A DNA stretch of 64,000 nucleotides from Cohnella hashimotonis (GTDB lineage: Bacteria > Bacillota > Bacilli > Paenibacillales > Paenibacillaceae). Location: the NCBI RefSeq assembly GCF_030014955.1, contig NZ_JAGRPV010000001.1, forward strand, positions 3,720,001 to 3,784,000. Direction: 5' to 3'. Shown piece by piece: positions 1 through 8,399 of this stretch (position 1 is its first letter; each line of letters begins with the position of its first letter). Below the pieces are notes generated by a model. That model ran no database searches. It saw nothing but the letters and a program-made list of their open reading frames with translations, and was not told the origin of the DNA. The position numbers were made by a program, and so were the translations under genes.

Positions 1-77
1 AGCACGGGATGGTTTTTCTTGCCGCGCGCATAGCTATGATGAATGTCGATCAGTTCGAGCTTCGCTTTTTCGCTCAT
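1..77 (-). CDS. thiZ: Thiamine-precursor ABC transporter ATPase, N-terminal fragment
   Basis: Only the first 25 or so codons are in the window; the gene continues past the left edge. The reading is MSEKAKLELIDIHHSYARG and so on, the usual first beta strand of an ABC ATPase (a ligand-related strand followed by a 'hxSY' A-loop tyrosine that stacks on adenine). Its ATG overlaps the stop of the permease gene by 4 nt (ATGA), so the two are translationally coupled. By position after thiY, a thiamine-binding protein and thiX it should energise uptake of the thiamine pyrimidine precursor (HMP or formylaminopyrimidine). Walker motifs lie outside the window, so family assignment rests on the N-terminus and context. 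Confidence 0.75.
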   Translation of the reverse strand, partial: MSEKAKLELIDIHHSYARGKKNHPV

Positions 78-847
78 CGCGCTCCTCCCTCCCGCGCCGC
101 CGGCCGCCAGCGGACGACTAACCGCTCGAGCAGCGCCGCGATGCCGTAAAAAGCCAGCGCCATGCCGACGATGCATACGATCGCGGCGAATACGCTCGTC
201 GTGTCGTAGCCCTTGGACTTGAGCACCAGATAATAACCGATCCCCTCGCTCGCGCCGAGCCACTCCGCGACGATCGCCGCCGTGATGCTGTAAGTCGCCG
301 TAATCTTCAGTCCGGAGAAAAAGTAAGGCAGCGAAGCCGGCAGCTCCAGGCGCCTCAGCACCGTGAGCCGGCTCGCGCCGATCATCGCCAGATACTCGCG
401 CAGATGCGCATCGGCTTGTCCGAGGCCGGCCAGCATCGACCAGGCGATCGGAAAGTAGCAGACGAGCGCCAGCAGCACGAGCTTCGGCGTCAGGCCGAAG
501 CCGAACCAGATGATGAGCAGCGGCCCGAGCGCGATCAGCGGAATGTTCTGCGTGATGATGATGATCGGCGAGAGCGCCGCCCTGACGACCGGAATCAGGT
601 GGAAGACGATCGCCGACAGCACGCCGAGCCCGATGCCGAGCCCGATGCCCTTAAGGGCCAGCCTTAGGGTCGAGCCGCTCTGCGCCAGCAGGCGGTCCCG
701 CTGCTCCCATATCCGTTCCCCGATCGCAAGCGGAGACGGCAGCGTGAAAGGCTTGATATGCCATACGGCTACGCACAACTGCCAGAGCGCCAGCACGGCG
801 ACCAGCGTGCCGATGGGCAGCAGAAGGCGGCCAAGCTTATTGTCCAT
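74..847 (-). CDS. thiX: Thiamine-precursor ABC transporter permease ThiX
   Basis: A 257-residue integral membrane protein of the BPD_transp_1 (SsuC/TauC/ThiX) type with about six hydrophobic helices. The cytoplasmic coupling loop is visible as 'EYLAMIGASRLTVLRRLELPASLPY', quoted here only as an EAA-like loop whose A-x-x-x-G core is ASRLTVLRRLELP. The start chosen is MDNKLGRLLLP; a longer in-frame reading adds 32 residues of low-complexity basic sequence that overlaps the upstream gene and is not membrane-like. The gene overlaps the thiamine-binding protein gene by 11 nt and the ATPase gene by 4 nt. It should form the membrane channel for a substrate delivered by the lipoprotein ThiY, under control of the TPP riboswitch upstream. 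Confidence 0.85.
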   Translation of the reverse strand: MDNKLGRLLLPIGTLVAVLALWQLCVAVWHIKPFTLPSPLAIGERIWEQRDRLLAQSGSTLRLALKGIGLGIGLGVLSAIVFHLIPVVRAALSPIIIITQNIPLIALGPLLIIWFGFGLTPKLVLLALVCYFPIAWSMLAGLGQADAHLREYLAMIGASRLTVLRRLELPASLPYFFSGLKITATYSITAAIVAEWLGASEGIGYYLVLKSKGYDTTSVFAAIVCIVGMALAFYGIAALLERLVVRWRPAAREGGAR

Positions 848-1142
848 CGGGATATTTGCGCAGCAGATGCGCCATCGAGGCGCCGTCCGATCCGTGAACG
901 AGCAGTTTGATTTGCGACAGGACCGACGGGCTTCCCTTATCAAACATCGCGCGGTTCATTTCCTTCACGATATCGAGCAGCCGGTCGAGATCGCCCTCCA
1001 TCGTCGTCTCAAGCGGCCCGACCCGGTAAGCGACGCCAGAAGCCTTTATAATTTCGATCGCCCTGTCGACGTACAGATGCGTATCGTCCTCCGGTTTGGC
1101 GGCTTTCGGCAAAATCTGAATGCTGAGCAGTGCTTGCGACAT
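837..1142 (-). CDS. MTH1187-family thiamine-binding protein
   Basis: A 101-residue soluble protein matching the MTH1187/YkoF-like thiamine-binding family (usual length about 100 residues). Recognisable parts are the first beta strand ALLSIQILP, the segment YRVGPLETTMEGDLDRLL and the C-terminal helix. Members fold as ferredoxin-like dimers or tetramers and bind thiamine or related pyrimidines; the exact role beside ABC transporters is unknown, possibly a cytosolic sensor or carrier. The ATG is preceded by a strong AAGGAGG. It lies between thiY and thiX in the riboswitch-controlled operon, which supports the assignment. Confidence 0.8.
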   Translation of the reverse strand: MSQALLSIQILPKAAKPEDDTHLYVDRAIEIIKASGVAYRVGPLETTMEGDLDRLLDIVKEMNRAMFDKGSPSVLSQIKLLVHGSDGASMAHLLRKYPDGQ

Positions 1143-1187
1143 GTCCGTCGTCCTCCTTAGGTTAGGTCCTGTTATTAGATTTAATCA

Positions 1188-2270
1188 TTAAGGCTGCGGC
1201 AAAAAGTCGTTCGTGAACATCGCGTCGTAGTCCAGATCCTTGGTCAACAGCTCGTGCTCCTTGAGGAACTCGGCGTAGCCGGACCACACTTCCCGCTTCT
1301 GCTCGCCCCAGCGCGGCGCGTCGTCCTTGTATTTCGGGCTCAGCCAGGCCTGGCTCGCCTTAACGAGATCCGCGTTCAGGTCGGGATTAGCCTTGATCAA
1401 GATGTCCGCGGCTTCCGCCGGATGGTCGATCGCGTACTGATAGCCTTCCGACGCCCCTTCTACGAAGGCGCGGACGGCGTCCGGCTTGTCCTTGATCATT
1501 TTCTCGCTCGTCGTCAGCACCGGCGTGTAATAATCGAGACGCTTGTCGAAGTCCGAGAGATAAACCATATTAAGCTTAATGCCGCGCTGCTCGGCTTCGA
1601 TGCCGGTCCAGGCGTAGAAAATCCATTCAAAGTCGATATCCTTCTGAACGGCGGTAAAAAAGTCCGCGGTCCCCGCGTTGACGAACTTGACCTTATTCAC
1701 GTCGGCGCCCTGCCTCTGCATCATCGAGCCGATGACGGCCTGTTCGGCCGGCGAGCCCCATCCGCCGTAGCTATGCCCTTCGAAGTCTTTAGGCTCCTTG
1801 ATGCTCTTGTCCGCCGGGGACGCAAAGCCGGACGTGTTGTGCTGAATGATGGCAGCGAGCGAGACGATCGGCATGTCGTTTTCCCTGGCCAGCGTCAGCC
1901 CCTCCTGCGCGCCTACGCCGAAGTCAGCAGCGCCCGTTGCGACCATCTGGTCCGCGCCGCTCTCCGGCGGCAGCACGATTTCGACGTCGAGCCCGCGCTT
2001 TTTCCAGTATCCCTGGTCGGCCGCAACGTACAGGCCCGTGTGGTTCGTGTTCGGCGTCCAGTCGAGCACGACCTTCACCTTGCCGAGATCGGCGGCTTGA
2101 CCGCTCGACGCGGAAGCGGATGCCGACGAAGACGCGCTCGCGTCAGGCGAAGCCGCGGCCGAACCGCTGCCTCCCTCGTTATTCCCGTTCCCCCCGCAAC
2201 CCGCCATGATCAGCAGCGCCGCGATCGCTGCCGCGCCCTTGCCACGCCAGCTTTTTTTGACCAGTCTCAT
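1188..2270 (-). CDS. thiY: Thiamine-precursor-binding lipoprotein ThiY
   Basis: A 360-residue NMT1/THI5-like periplasmic-binding-type protein. Residues 1-25 form a lipoprotein signal (basic N-terminus, hydrophobic core, lipobox MAGC with Cys25), followed by a Ser/Ala-rich tether to about residue 60. The mature domain opens with the family signature VVLDWTPNTNHTGLYVA, then a GAADFGVGAQEG segment of the pyrimidine-binding pocket. It should capture HMP or formylaminopyrimidine at the cell surface for ThiX/ThiZ. It is the first gene after a TPP riboswitch and attenuator, so it should be repressed when thiamine pyrophosphate is plentiful. Confidence 0.9.
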   Translation of the reverse strand: MRLVKKSWRGKGAAAIAALLIMAGCGGNGNNEGGSGSAAASPDASASSSASASASSGQAADLGKVKVVLDWTPNTNHTGLYVAADQGYWKKRGLDVEIVLPPESGADQMVATGAADFGVGAQEGLTLARENDMPIVSLAAIIQHNTSGFASPADKSIKEPKDFEGHSYGGWGSPAEQAVIGSMMQRQGADVNKVKFVNAGTADFFTAVQKDIDFEWIFYAWTGIEAEQRGIKLNMVYLSDFDKRLDYYTPVLTTSEKMIKDKPDAVRAFVEGASEGYQYAIDHPAEAADILIKANPDLNADLVKASQAWLSPKYKDDAPRWGEQKREVWSGYAEFLKEHELLTKDLDYDAMFTNDFLPQP

Positions 2271-2311
2271 CTGTCTCTTCTCCCTCTCCGTGCCTTGTCA
2301 CGCAGACATTC

Positions 2312-2341
2312 AAAAAACGCCCCCCGTATACGGAGGGCGTC
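2312..2341 (-). terminator. Intrinsic attenuator of the thi leader
   Basis: On the minus strand an 11-12 bp GC-rich hairpin (GACGCCCTCCG / CGGGGGGCGT, TATA loop) is followed by six T. It lies between the TPP aptamer and thiY, so it is the expected expression platform: TPP binding should favour this terminator and stop transcription about 40 nt before thiY. Confidence 0.85.
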
Positions 2342-2384
2342 CTAAATAAGCATGGACAAAACGCGCGAATCCGATTCGCGCTTC

Positions 2385-2484
2385 CCGCCTCCCTACGCTG
2401 GTACTAACCAGATCAGGTTAAAGGGTCTGCATCGTTGTAACGGGATGCACTCTCAGCCGGCCTACTCCAGCTCCCCCGGGGTTT
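2385..2484 (-). promoter_or_regulatory. TPP riboswitch aptamer (THI element)
   Basis: The minus strand carries the invariant THI-box parts in order: GGCTGAGAGTGCA, then ACCCTTTAACCTGATCTGG (pyrophosphate/pyrimidine sensor side), then TAGTACCAGCGTAGGGA. These are the diagnostic CUGAGA and GAUCUGG...GCGUAGGGA elements of the TPP aptamer. It lies 5' of thiY and is followed by a Rho-independent hairpin, so control is by transcription termination. Confidence 0.95.
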
Positions 2485-2527
2485 GTTCGATTGTCGACGT
2501 ACTTGGCGTTGATAGATAACGCTCCTC

Positions 2528-2555
2528 ATTATAGCAGAAGTTCGGATTCTGTCCA
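2528..2555 (-). promoter_or_regulatory. Sigma-A-type promoter of the thi operon
   Basis: Minus strand: -10 TATAAT at 2528-2533, preceded by TGC (extended -10), and -35 TGGACA at 2550-2555 with a 16-bp spacer. Transcription would start about 35 nt before the TPP aptamer. Read by eye; not tested by scoring. Confidence 0.65.
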
Positions 2556-2651
2556 GCATTTGCTTGCCTCGGCTCGCTTGCGCGAATATCGGCCGTCGCT
2601 GCATAATGATTCCTCCTCCGGCGCAACCTGTTAAAAAAGGGGTGCAACTGT

Positions 2652-2921
2652 TTGGTAACGATTGGCGCAGGGCTGATTGCGATGCTGGGCTTAGCGCTCC
2701 TGGCTTTTTTCGATATGCTGGTATACCGCCAACCCTACTTCCTGTCGATCCGGCAGCTATACCGTCAAGTTCCTTATTTCGCAGGGCACACTTGGATGAT
2801 GCTCGCGCTCGCCTTTCTCATCGCCGCTTGGCATGATCTGACACGGCTTCCGGCCATTAAGCGACTCTTGGGCAAGATGCCGGGAGCCCGAAGGAAGGAA
2901 CAACATTGGAGACGAAATTAA
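2652..2921 (+). CDS. Small two-helix membrane protein leading the ger operon
   Basis: An 89-residue protein I cannot assign to a named family. It has two clear hydrophobic helices, about residues 2-25 (VTIGAGLIAMLGLALLAFF) and 49-62 (MMLALAFLIAAWH), joined by a polar loop, and a basic C-terminal tail rich in Arg/Lys. The start is TTG with AAAAGGGG about ten bases upstream. Its 3' end overlaps the gerAB start by 16 nt, which implies co-translation. Small accessory membrane proteins are found in some germinant-receptor operons (for example GerD- or GerAD-like D subunits with two helices), so it may be a D-type subunit of the receptor; that is inference from position and topology. Confidence 0.65.
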   Translation: MVTIGAGLIAMLGLALLAFFDMLVYRQPYFLSIRQLYRQVPYFAGHTWMMLALAFLIAAWHDLTRLPAIKRLLGKMPGARRKEQHWRRN

Positions 2922-3997
2922 GCCCGCTTCAGCTCTACGCGCTCATGCTCGTCTTTTTGCTGGGCACGTCGATTATATTCGGAACGCCGAGGCTGGTCCC
3001 CGATACTTGGATCGTTGACCTGCTGACGATCGTTCCCTCTTTTCTGTTGGCCGGCGTTTATCTGCTGTTGATTCGCTTTGGCGGCGGCGGCAATCTCTTC
3101 GACATGCTCGTCGGCGCTTGGGGAAAGATCGCCGGCCGGTTGCTGACCCTCGTCTACACGGTGTATTTCCTGTACATCGCCGCTCGCAATCTGCGCGATA
3201 TGCTCGAGCTCATCATGACGTCGCTGCTGCGGAATACGCCCGGCGAACTGGTGATCCTGATCTTCGTTATGGTCGTCGCCTATGCGGCCGCCGGCGGAAT
3301 CGTTGCGTTAGGGCGGCTATCCGTTCTGATCGCCCTCATGGTCATGCTGTTTTTCGCGACGCTGACTTTTTTGCTGATCTTCAGCGGCTCGGTCGATTCG
3401 GAGCGGCTTTTACCGTTCTTGTCGGAAGGCTTGGCGAAGGTCGCCGTCTCGGTGTTCCGAGGCTCGCTCTGGTTTCCCTACGGCGAATTGATCGTGTTTC
3501 TCGTCTTTCATTCGTTCTTCGGCGATTTCCGGACGATCGGCAAAACCGGCACTTATGCGCTGCTCAGCTCCGCCGTCGTTTTGACGTTTTCGGACGTTCT
3601 GCAGATTTGCACCCTGGGCATCGAAAACAAAAAGTTTTCCGTGTTCGCCCTTCTCGACTCGGCCAGGTTGATTAACGTCGCAAACTTTATTACGCGCATG
3701 GATGCCTTGGTGGCGTTCATTTTCCTTTTCGGCGTCCTGCTCAAAGCCTCGGTATTGCTGCACGCGGGCATCCGCGGCGCCGTTTTTCTGTTTAAGGCGG
3801 ACGAAAACGGATTTGCCTATCCGCTTGCGCTGTTGATCGGGTCGCTATCGCTGCTGGTATCCCGCAATCATGCCGAACACGTATCGGAAGGACTGATCTA
3901 CGCCATGTACTGGCTTCACCTCCCCCTCCAATTGGGTGTACCGCTTGCGACGCTCATTCTCCTGCGGATGCGCGGTCCTGGAAGAGCGCGGACATGA
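2906..3997 (+). CDS. gerAB: Spore germination receptor B subunit (GerAB family)
   Basis: A 363-residue APC-superfamily membrane protein, the usual size for GerAB/YndE-type B subunits, with about ten transmembrane helices. The first helix reads LSPLQLYALMLVFLLGTSI, typical of the family, followed by a GTPRL-type unwound segment that in related proteins helps form the ligand site. In spores the B subunit sits in the inner membrane and recognises the germinant, often an amino acid. The start is TTG with AAGGAAGG eight bases upstream, and the end overlaps gerAA by 4 nt (ATGA). Expression in the forespore under sigma-G is expected from family knowledge; I did not find a convincing sigma-G promoter. 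Confidence 0.92.
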   Translation: METKLSPLQLYALMLVFLLGTSIIFGTPRLVPDTWIVDLLTIVPSFLLAGVYLLLIRFGGGGNLFDMLVGAWGKIAGRLLTLVYTVYFLYIAARNLRDMLELIMTSLLRNTPGELVILIFVMVVAYAAAGGIVALGRLSVLIALMVMLFFATLTFLLIFSGSVDSERLLPFLSEGLAKVAVSVFRGSLWFPYGELIVFLVFHSFFGDFRTIGKTGTYALLSSAVVLTFSDVLQICTLGIENKKFSVFALLDSARLINVANFITRMDALVAFIFLFGVLLKASVLLHAGIRGAVFLFKADENGFAYPLALLIGSLSLLVSRNHAEHVSEGLIYAMYWLHLPLQLGVPLATLILLRMRGPGRART

Positions 3998-5376
3998 GAC
4001 CGTACAGGTTCAGTACGGACACCGTCGCGAGGCTGCTGGAGCAGCATTTCGGACGATCGGCGGATCTGGCCCTCGTCCCGATTCGAATCGGCTCGGGGCA
4101 AGGCATGCTCTGCTATCTGAAGACGATGACGAATGCGGGATTTCTGACCGAAAACGTCACGAAGCCGCTGCTTCAGGCGCATCGTCAGGGGAACTTCCCG
4201 CCGGACGGCCTCGGTCTGGACGCCCTTCGCGAATTTTTGTTCGGCGGGCTCGTCACCCTTTTGCTCGGCGACCCTCAATCTTTGTCGGCCCTGCTCTCGC
4301 AAGGCTACGCCGGTTTGCTCTTGGACGGCGAACCGAACATGCTGATCATTGACGTCAAGGAGCTTGAGAAGCGCCCGATCGGCGAGCCGACCACGCAAAA
4401 CGTCATCAAAGGACCCAAGGAAGCGTTCACGGAATCGGCCGATACGAATATGAGTCTGATCCGCAGGCGAATCATAAACGAACGGCTCCGGTTCGAGAAG
4501 TTCGTCGTCGGCTCGCAAACGAAAACGCCCGTTTACTTGACCTTCATGGAAGGCGAGGCGGACGAACGCGTTTTACGCGACATTCGCGATTTCCTTCAAG
4601 ACAACAGCATGGTCAGCCTGTTCGACTCGGGCAGCTTGGAGCAGCTGTTCCGCTCCAAGCGAACGCTGCTTTTTCCCGCCGTGTACCATAGCGAGCGGCC
4701 GGACTCTATCTGCTCGTGCTTGTTGGACAAACGCGTTGGGCTTATCGTGAACGGTAGTCCGTTCGTGTTGATCGTCCCCGCGCTGTTCGCCGATTTTTTC
4801 AAATCGCCCGAGGACGAATACCAATGGTCCGTGATCGGATCGCTCATCCGCTCCCTGCGTTACTTGGCGTTCATGCTATCTTTAAGCCTGTCTGCCCTTT
4901 ACGTCGCGGTGACCTGCTATCACCAGGAGCTGATTCCGACCTTGCTGCTGACCAGCATCGCCGCCCAGCGTACTGGCATCCCGTTTCCCGCCGTCGTCGA
5001 GATGTTTCTCATGGAGATCACGTTCGAGCTGCTGCGGGAAGCAGGCACGAGAATGCCGCGGCTCGTCGGGCAATCCATCTCCATCGCCGGCGCGCTCGTA
5101 TTGGGAGAAGCCGCGGTACAGGCGGGCATCGTGTCCAATATCACCGTCATCGTCGTCGCGCTCACCGCCATCGCAGGATTCGTATCGCCCGTCTATTCAT
5201 TCGGCGCGAACATCCGCTTGTTCAGATACGTGTTGATCATTTTGGGGTCCTTGTTCGGCCTGTTCGGCGTGATCGTCGGAATCGCCTTTCTCGCCGTTCA
5301 GCTGACGCAGATCGAAACGTTCGGCATTCCTTATTTTTCGCCGATGTCCCGACTTGGCCGGAGGCGATCCTCGTGA
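3994..5376 (+). CDS. gerAA: Spore germination receptor A subunit (GerAA family)
   Basis: A 460-residue GerA-family protein with a soluble N-terminal region of about 290 residues and a C-terminal membrane region of about five helices (from RYLAFMLSLSLSALYVAVT onward). The conserved block GIPFPAVVEMFLMEITFELLREAG is represented by its core EITFELLREAG, followed by GQSISIAGALVLGEAAV, the hallmark of the family. A subunits oligomerise into ion channels that release monovalent cations when the spore senses germinant. The soluble region contains the two GerAA N-terminal subdomains (about residues 75-290). The gene overlaps gerAB by 4 nt and gerAC by 4 nt, so the three subunits are made in fixed order. 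Confidence 0.93.
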   Translation: MRPYRFSTDTVARLLEQHFGRSADLALVPIRIGSGQGMLCYLKTMTNAGFLTENVTKPLLQAHRQGNFPPDGLGLDALREFLFGGLVTLLLGDPQSLSALLSQGYAGLLLDGEPNMLIIDVKELEKRPIGEPTTQNVIKGPKEAFTESADTNMSLIRRRIINERLRFEKFVVGSQTKTPVYLTFMEGEADERVLRDIRDFLQDNSMVSLFDSGSLEQLFRSKRTLLFPAVYHSERPDSICSCLLDKRVGLIVNGSPFVLIVPALFADFFKSPEDEYQWSVIGSLIRSLRYLAFMLSLSLSALYVAVTCYHQELIPTLLLTSIAAQRTGIPFPAVVEMFLMEITFELLREAGTRMPRLVGQSISIAGALVLGEAAVQAGIVSNITVIVVALTAIAGFVSPVYSFGANIRLFRYVLIILGSLFGLFGVIVGIAFLAVQLTQIETFGIPYFSPMSRLGRRRSS

Positions 5377-6572
5377 ATGCGATGCTTGGATACGCACGCG
5401 CCTTGGGATGGATCGCTATCCTGTTCGTGCTTGGCGGCTGCTGGGACATGGTAGAGGTGAGCCGCTCTTCCCTGATCACCGGCGTCGCCCTCGAACCCGG
5501 ACAGGAACGCGACGTTCGAGTAACGATCGAGGTGCTGAACGCGGCGGAATCCATGAGCGCGGAAAACGGAAGAGGCGATGCGCCCGCGAAGCTATACACG
5601 GCCGAGGCGGATACGCTTTCCGAAGCCGTCAACCGGATGAACGAGCAGTTCGACAGAATGCTGATCGGATCGCATATGCAGGTCATCGTGGTCGACGAGC
5701 GGCTTGCGCGCCAAGGACTAAACCGCTTTATGGATTTTTTCGTGCGTTCCCGTTACGTTCGGGAAGACGTCAATCTCATTATTTCCAAAAAGAACGCGGC
5801 GTCGGAATTGCTTCGGATTCCCTACCCCGGCGGCATGAACGCCGCTCTCGCCATTCAGTCGCAAATTTATAATCTCAATCGAATCTGGGGTGGCGCAAGC
5901 AAAAGCCGGATGATCGACTATACGATTGCGACCCAGACGCCTGGCCGCGAATTATTGCTAGCCGGGGTATCGGTCGAGGGTCCCGTCAGCCAGAACATTG
6001 ACAGCGTTAAAACGCTCGAGCCGAAATCGTCCATTCGCTTGACGGATACGGCCGTCTTTAAAGGCGATAAGCTCATCGGCTTCCTGCCGTCCGCCGATAT
6101 GAATATCGTGCTCCTTGCCAACGATAACCTGGAGCAGACGACGGTGTCCGTACCGATGCCGCAAGGCAAAGCGTTTGCGGGGGTCCGGCTCATACGGCTC
6201 CACGCCTCCAAGTCAGTCCGGATGCTCCACGGAAAGCCGAAAATGACGTTGAACGTGCAAGGCGTCGGATTCATCGTAAGCCTGGGCGCCGGCCTGCCGA
6301 TCGACCAAGCAGCCGGTTACCTGGAGCTCGAGCGGTTGACCGAGGATTATGTCAGAAAACGGATTGAAGCCACCGTCGAAAAAGTCCAGACTGAGTATGG
6401 ATCGGATATATTCGGTTTCGGAGAATGGATGTACCGGCACCGTTTCGGCGAATTCAAGCGGATCTCCGCAAGCTGGAACGAGCTGTTCGCGAAGGGAGAG
6501 CTGTCGGTCGACGTCGATATCCAGCTCGAGCGGTCCGAATTGAAAACCAAAAATCATGCCGACATCCAGTAA
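5373..6572 (+). CDS. gerAC: Spore germination receptor C subunit lipoprotein (GerAC family)
   Basis: A 399-residue Ger(x)C lipoprotein. The GTG start has GGAGG eight bases upstream and overlaps the gerAA stop; an ATG three codons later is an alternative. Much longer in-frame readings exist because the frame stays open through gerAA, but they would lack the signal sequence. The N-terminus is a lipoprotein signal ending in the lipobox LGGC, followed directly by WDMVEV, matching the family motif CWDxxEI. It is displayed on the outer face of the spore inner membrane and is needed for receptor function. It closes the four-gene operon. Confidence 0.92.
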   Translation: MNAMLGYARALGWIAILFVLGGCWDMVEVSRSSLITGVALEPGQERDVRVTIEVLNAAESMSAENGRGDAPAKLYTAEADTLSEAVNRMNEQFDRMLIGSHMQVIVVDERLARQGLNRFMDFFVRSRYVREDVNLIISKKNAASELLRIPYPGGMNAALAIQSQIYNLNRIWGGASKSRMIDYTIATQTPGRELLLAGVSVEGPVSQNIDSVKTLEPKSSIRLTDTAVFKGDKLIGFLPSADMNIVLLANDNLEQTTVSVPMPQGKAFAGVRLIRLHASKSVRMLHGKPKMTLNVQGVGFIVSLGAGLPIDQAAGYLELERLTEDYVRKRIEATVEKVQTEYGSDIFGFGEWMYRHRFGEFKRISASWNELFAKGELSVDVDIQLERSELKTKNHADIQ

Positions 6573-6751
6573 GGGCCGGATGGCTGTACTTCAGAAAGAA
6601 GACGCGAACGGCCGAAAACAGGCATCCGTAGCGCTTGCGGAGGCTTGTTTGGCACGCGTCATGCCGGCTCCTCGAAAAGAAATCGATTTGAGGCTGATAC
6701 AAACGCGAGCCGGCATTCGTCTTATCTATCGAAAGGGGGCATGGCTGCGGC
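6573..6751 (+). other. ger-sigma spacer with a perfect 10-bp inverted repeat
   Basis: ATGCCGGCTC at 6661-6670 is repeated in inverted form (GAGCCGGCAT) at 6707-6716, with an inner CCTC/GAGG pair. No T-run follows, so it is at best a weak terminator for the ger operon or a structured leader for the sigma gene. No other gene is supported in this spacer. Confidence 0.4.
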
Positions 6752-7321
6752 ATGGAGGAAGGCGCGCAAGTACCCGAGCTGTTCCAACGCTTGTTCCGGG
6801 ATCACTATCCCGGCGTGGCGCGAAAGCTCTACGCATTGACCGGCGATCGCGCGGTAGCGGAGGATCTCGCCCAGGAAGTGTTCCTCAGGCTCTACCGTCA
6901 GCCGCCCGACCGATTGGAAGCCTGCGGCGCCTGGCTGCACCGGGTGCTGACCCGGGTGGGTTACGACTATTTGAGACAGCGCGCGTCGGGCAAGGCGTTG
7001 TTGGAAAAAGAGACCGCTCGCGTAGCGGCGTGGTCTGAAGGCGCCGCTCCTTCGGTGGAGTCGGAAGTCATCCGGGAATGGGAGATCGATGTCGTCCGCC
7101 GGGTGCTGCACAAGCTCTCGGACCGGGATCGGACCGCCCTGCTGCTGCGGGAAGAAGGATACAGCTACGAAGAAATCGCCCATCGGATCGGGGTTAATCC
7201 GAAGATCGTCGGCACGCTGCTGGCCCGGGCGGAAGAACGATTGAAGAAGAAATACGGTAAGGAGGAGGCTCCAAGCGATGAATCACGAGGACAAAAGGAA
7301 CGGCGGGAAACCGGACTTTGA
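6752..7321 (+). CDS. ECF-type RNA polymerase sigma factor
   Basis: A 189-residue sigma-70-family ECF factor. Region 2 spans about residues 10-75 (LFRDHYPGVARKLYAL, then AVAEDLAQEVFLRLYR, the -10-binding helix). Region 4 spans about 112-172 (LSDRDRTALLLREEGYSYEE, with the HTH IAHRIGVNPKIVGTLLARAEERL). There is no region 1 or 3. The ATG lies 12 bases after GAAAGGGGG, a rather long spacing, but no other in-frame start is available. It overlaps the downstream membrane protein gene by 44 nt, the standard sigma/anti-sigma arrangement, and an ABC exporter follows, so the regulon probably includes cell-envelope functions. The target promoters cannot be deduced here. Confidence 0.9.
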   Translation: MEEGAQVPELFQRLFRDHYPGVARKLYALTGDRAVAEDLAQEVFLRLYRQPPDRLEACGAWLHRVLTRVGYDYLRQRASGKALLEKETARVAAWSEGAAPSVESEVIREWEIDVVRRVLHKLSDRDRTALLLREEGYSYEEIAHRIGVNPKIVGTLLARAEERLKKKYGKEEAPSDESRGQKERRETGL

Positions 7322-8399
7322 TCCCGAGCGAGCTTGGGCGCGGTTCGAGCGGGCGACGGCTGGAGAACCGGTCCCCGCGTTCTGGCGGCAGGCTGAAGTA
7401 GAACATCATCTAAAGGACGGTGCGATCGATATGGAGAGGACGAACGCAAACGGCGCGGCGCCAACGACGCTGGCAGCCGTGGCAGGCCAAACGGCCGGCG
7501 CAATCGCATTAAAAAACGCGGGAGGCGGCTGGCGGACCGAAAAGCCGGCGAAGCGCAGGCTGCGGAGACTGTCCGCCGGCGCAGCGGCGGCTGCCGTGGC
7601 CGTCTGCCTGTTCGCCACCCCGCTCGGGGACCGAACGATGGCCGCGATGCTCGATACGTTCCGCATTCAGCACATGGTCGGCGTCGGGATTTCGGAAAAT
7701 GACATGGCCTCCATCTCGAGCCTGCTCGAACGCGGCTCGCCCGACGGAGATCAGAGCTTCGACCTGGCCCAATACGGCACGTTGACCCAAACGGGCGGCG
7801 GCGAATCGCGCACCGTGACCTGGGAAGAAGCTGAAGCCCGAATGGGCGGGCCGCTGATCCGGCTGGACAGCCCGGGCGAGCCTTCCTTCCAGCCGGCTAC
7901 CGTGCTGACGTTCCGTCTGAACGTCAAAGCCGTCAATCGGCTGTTGACCCGATTGGGAAGCGACACCACCCTGCCGGCAGCCGCCGACGGCAAGGCGATC
8001 AAGTTAAGCATTCCGGACGGCGTCTCCATGGAGGGCGCTTTGGCAGGCAAGCCGGCTCGGCTGCTTCAATTCGGCAAGCCCGCGCTGACGGTCGAAGGCG
8101 GCATCGATGCGGCCGTCGTCCGCGAGGCGATCCTGGGTCTGCCGGTGCTGCCCGATAGCCTGCGCACCAAGCTGGCCGCCATCGGCGACTGGCAAAGCAC
8201 GCTGCCGGTTCCCGTGCGCGAAGGCGCGACCGAGAGCTTGCGGCTGAACGGATACGAGGCGATCATGACAGAAGGCGACGCCAGGCGCTTTCTGCTGTGG
8301 CTCGACGGGGACCGCATGAGCCTGCTGAGCGCCGAAACCGACGATTTTAAGGCGCCGACCGACTTCAGGCGCGCGGCCGAGGCGCTTGTCCAGCCATGA
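7278..8399 (+). CDS. Probable membrane-bound anti-sigma factor
   Basis: A 373-residue protein with a cytoplasmic N-terminal part (about 1-95), one transmembrane helix (about 97-116, LSAGAAAAAVAVCLFATPL) and a long extracytoplasmic part. This topology, the strong AAGGAGGAGG ribosome-binding site and the 44-nt overlap with the ECF sigma gene indicate an anti-sigma factor that holds the sigma factor at the membrane. The outer part (about 125-373) has no motif I can name; it may be a sensor or a DUF4367-like domain. The N-terminal ASD zinc motif HxxxCxxC is not present, so it is not a zinc-dependent ZAS protein. Confidence 0.7.
   Translation: MNHEDKRNGGKPDFDPERAWARFERATAGEPVPAFWRQAEVEHHLKDGAIDMERTNANGAAPTTLAAVAGQTAGAIALKNAGGGWRTEKPAKRRLRRLSAGAAAAAVAVCLFATPLGDRTMAAMLDTFRIQHMVGVGISENDMASISSLLERGSPDGDQSFDLAQYGTLTQTGGGESRTVTWEEAEARMGGPLIRLDSPGEPSFQPATVLTFRLNVKAVNRLLTRLGSDTTLPAAADGKAIKLSIPDGVSMEGALAGKPARLLQFGKPALTVEGGIDAAVVREAILGLPVLPDSLRTKLAAIGDWQSTLPVPVREGATESLRLNGYEAIMTEGDARRFLLWLDGDRMSLLSAETDDFKAPTDFRRAAEALVQP

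Noticed and set aside
2590..2610. Sigma-G promoter for the ger operon
   Set aside because: GCGAATA and CATAATG are present but only about 13 bp apart, too close for a sigma-G promoter.
4824..5372. Long upstream extension of gerAC
   Set aside because: The frame is open through gerAA but has Arg-rich non-protein-like composition and would hide the lipoprotein signal; the GTG at 5373 has a proper ribosome-binding site.
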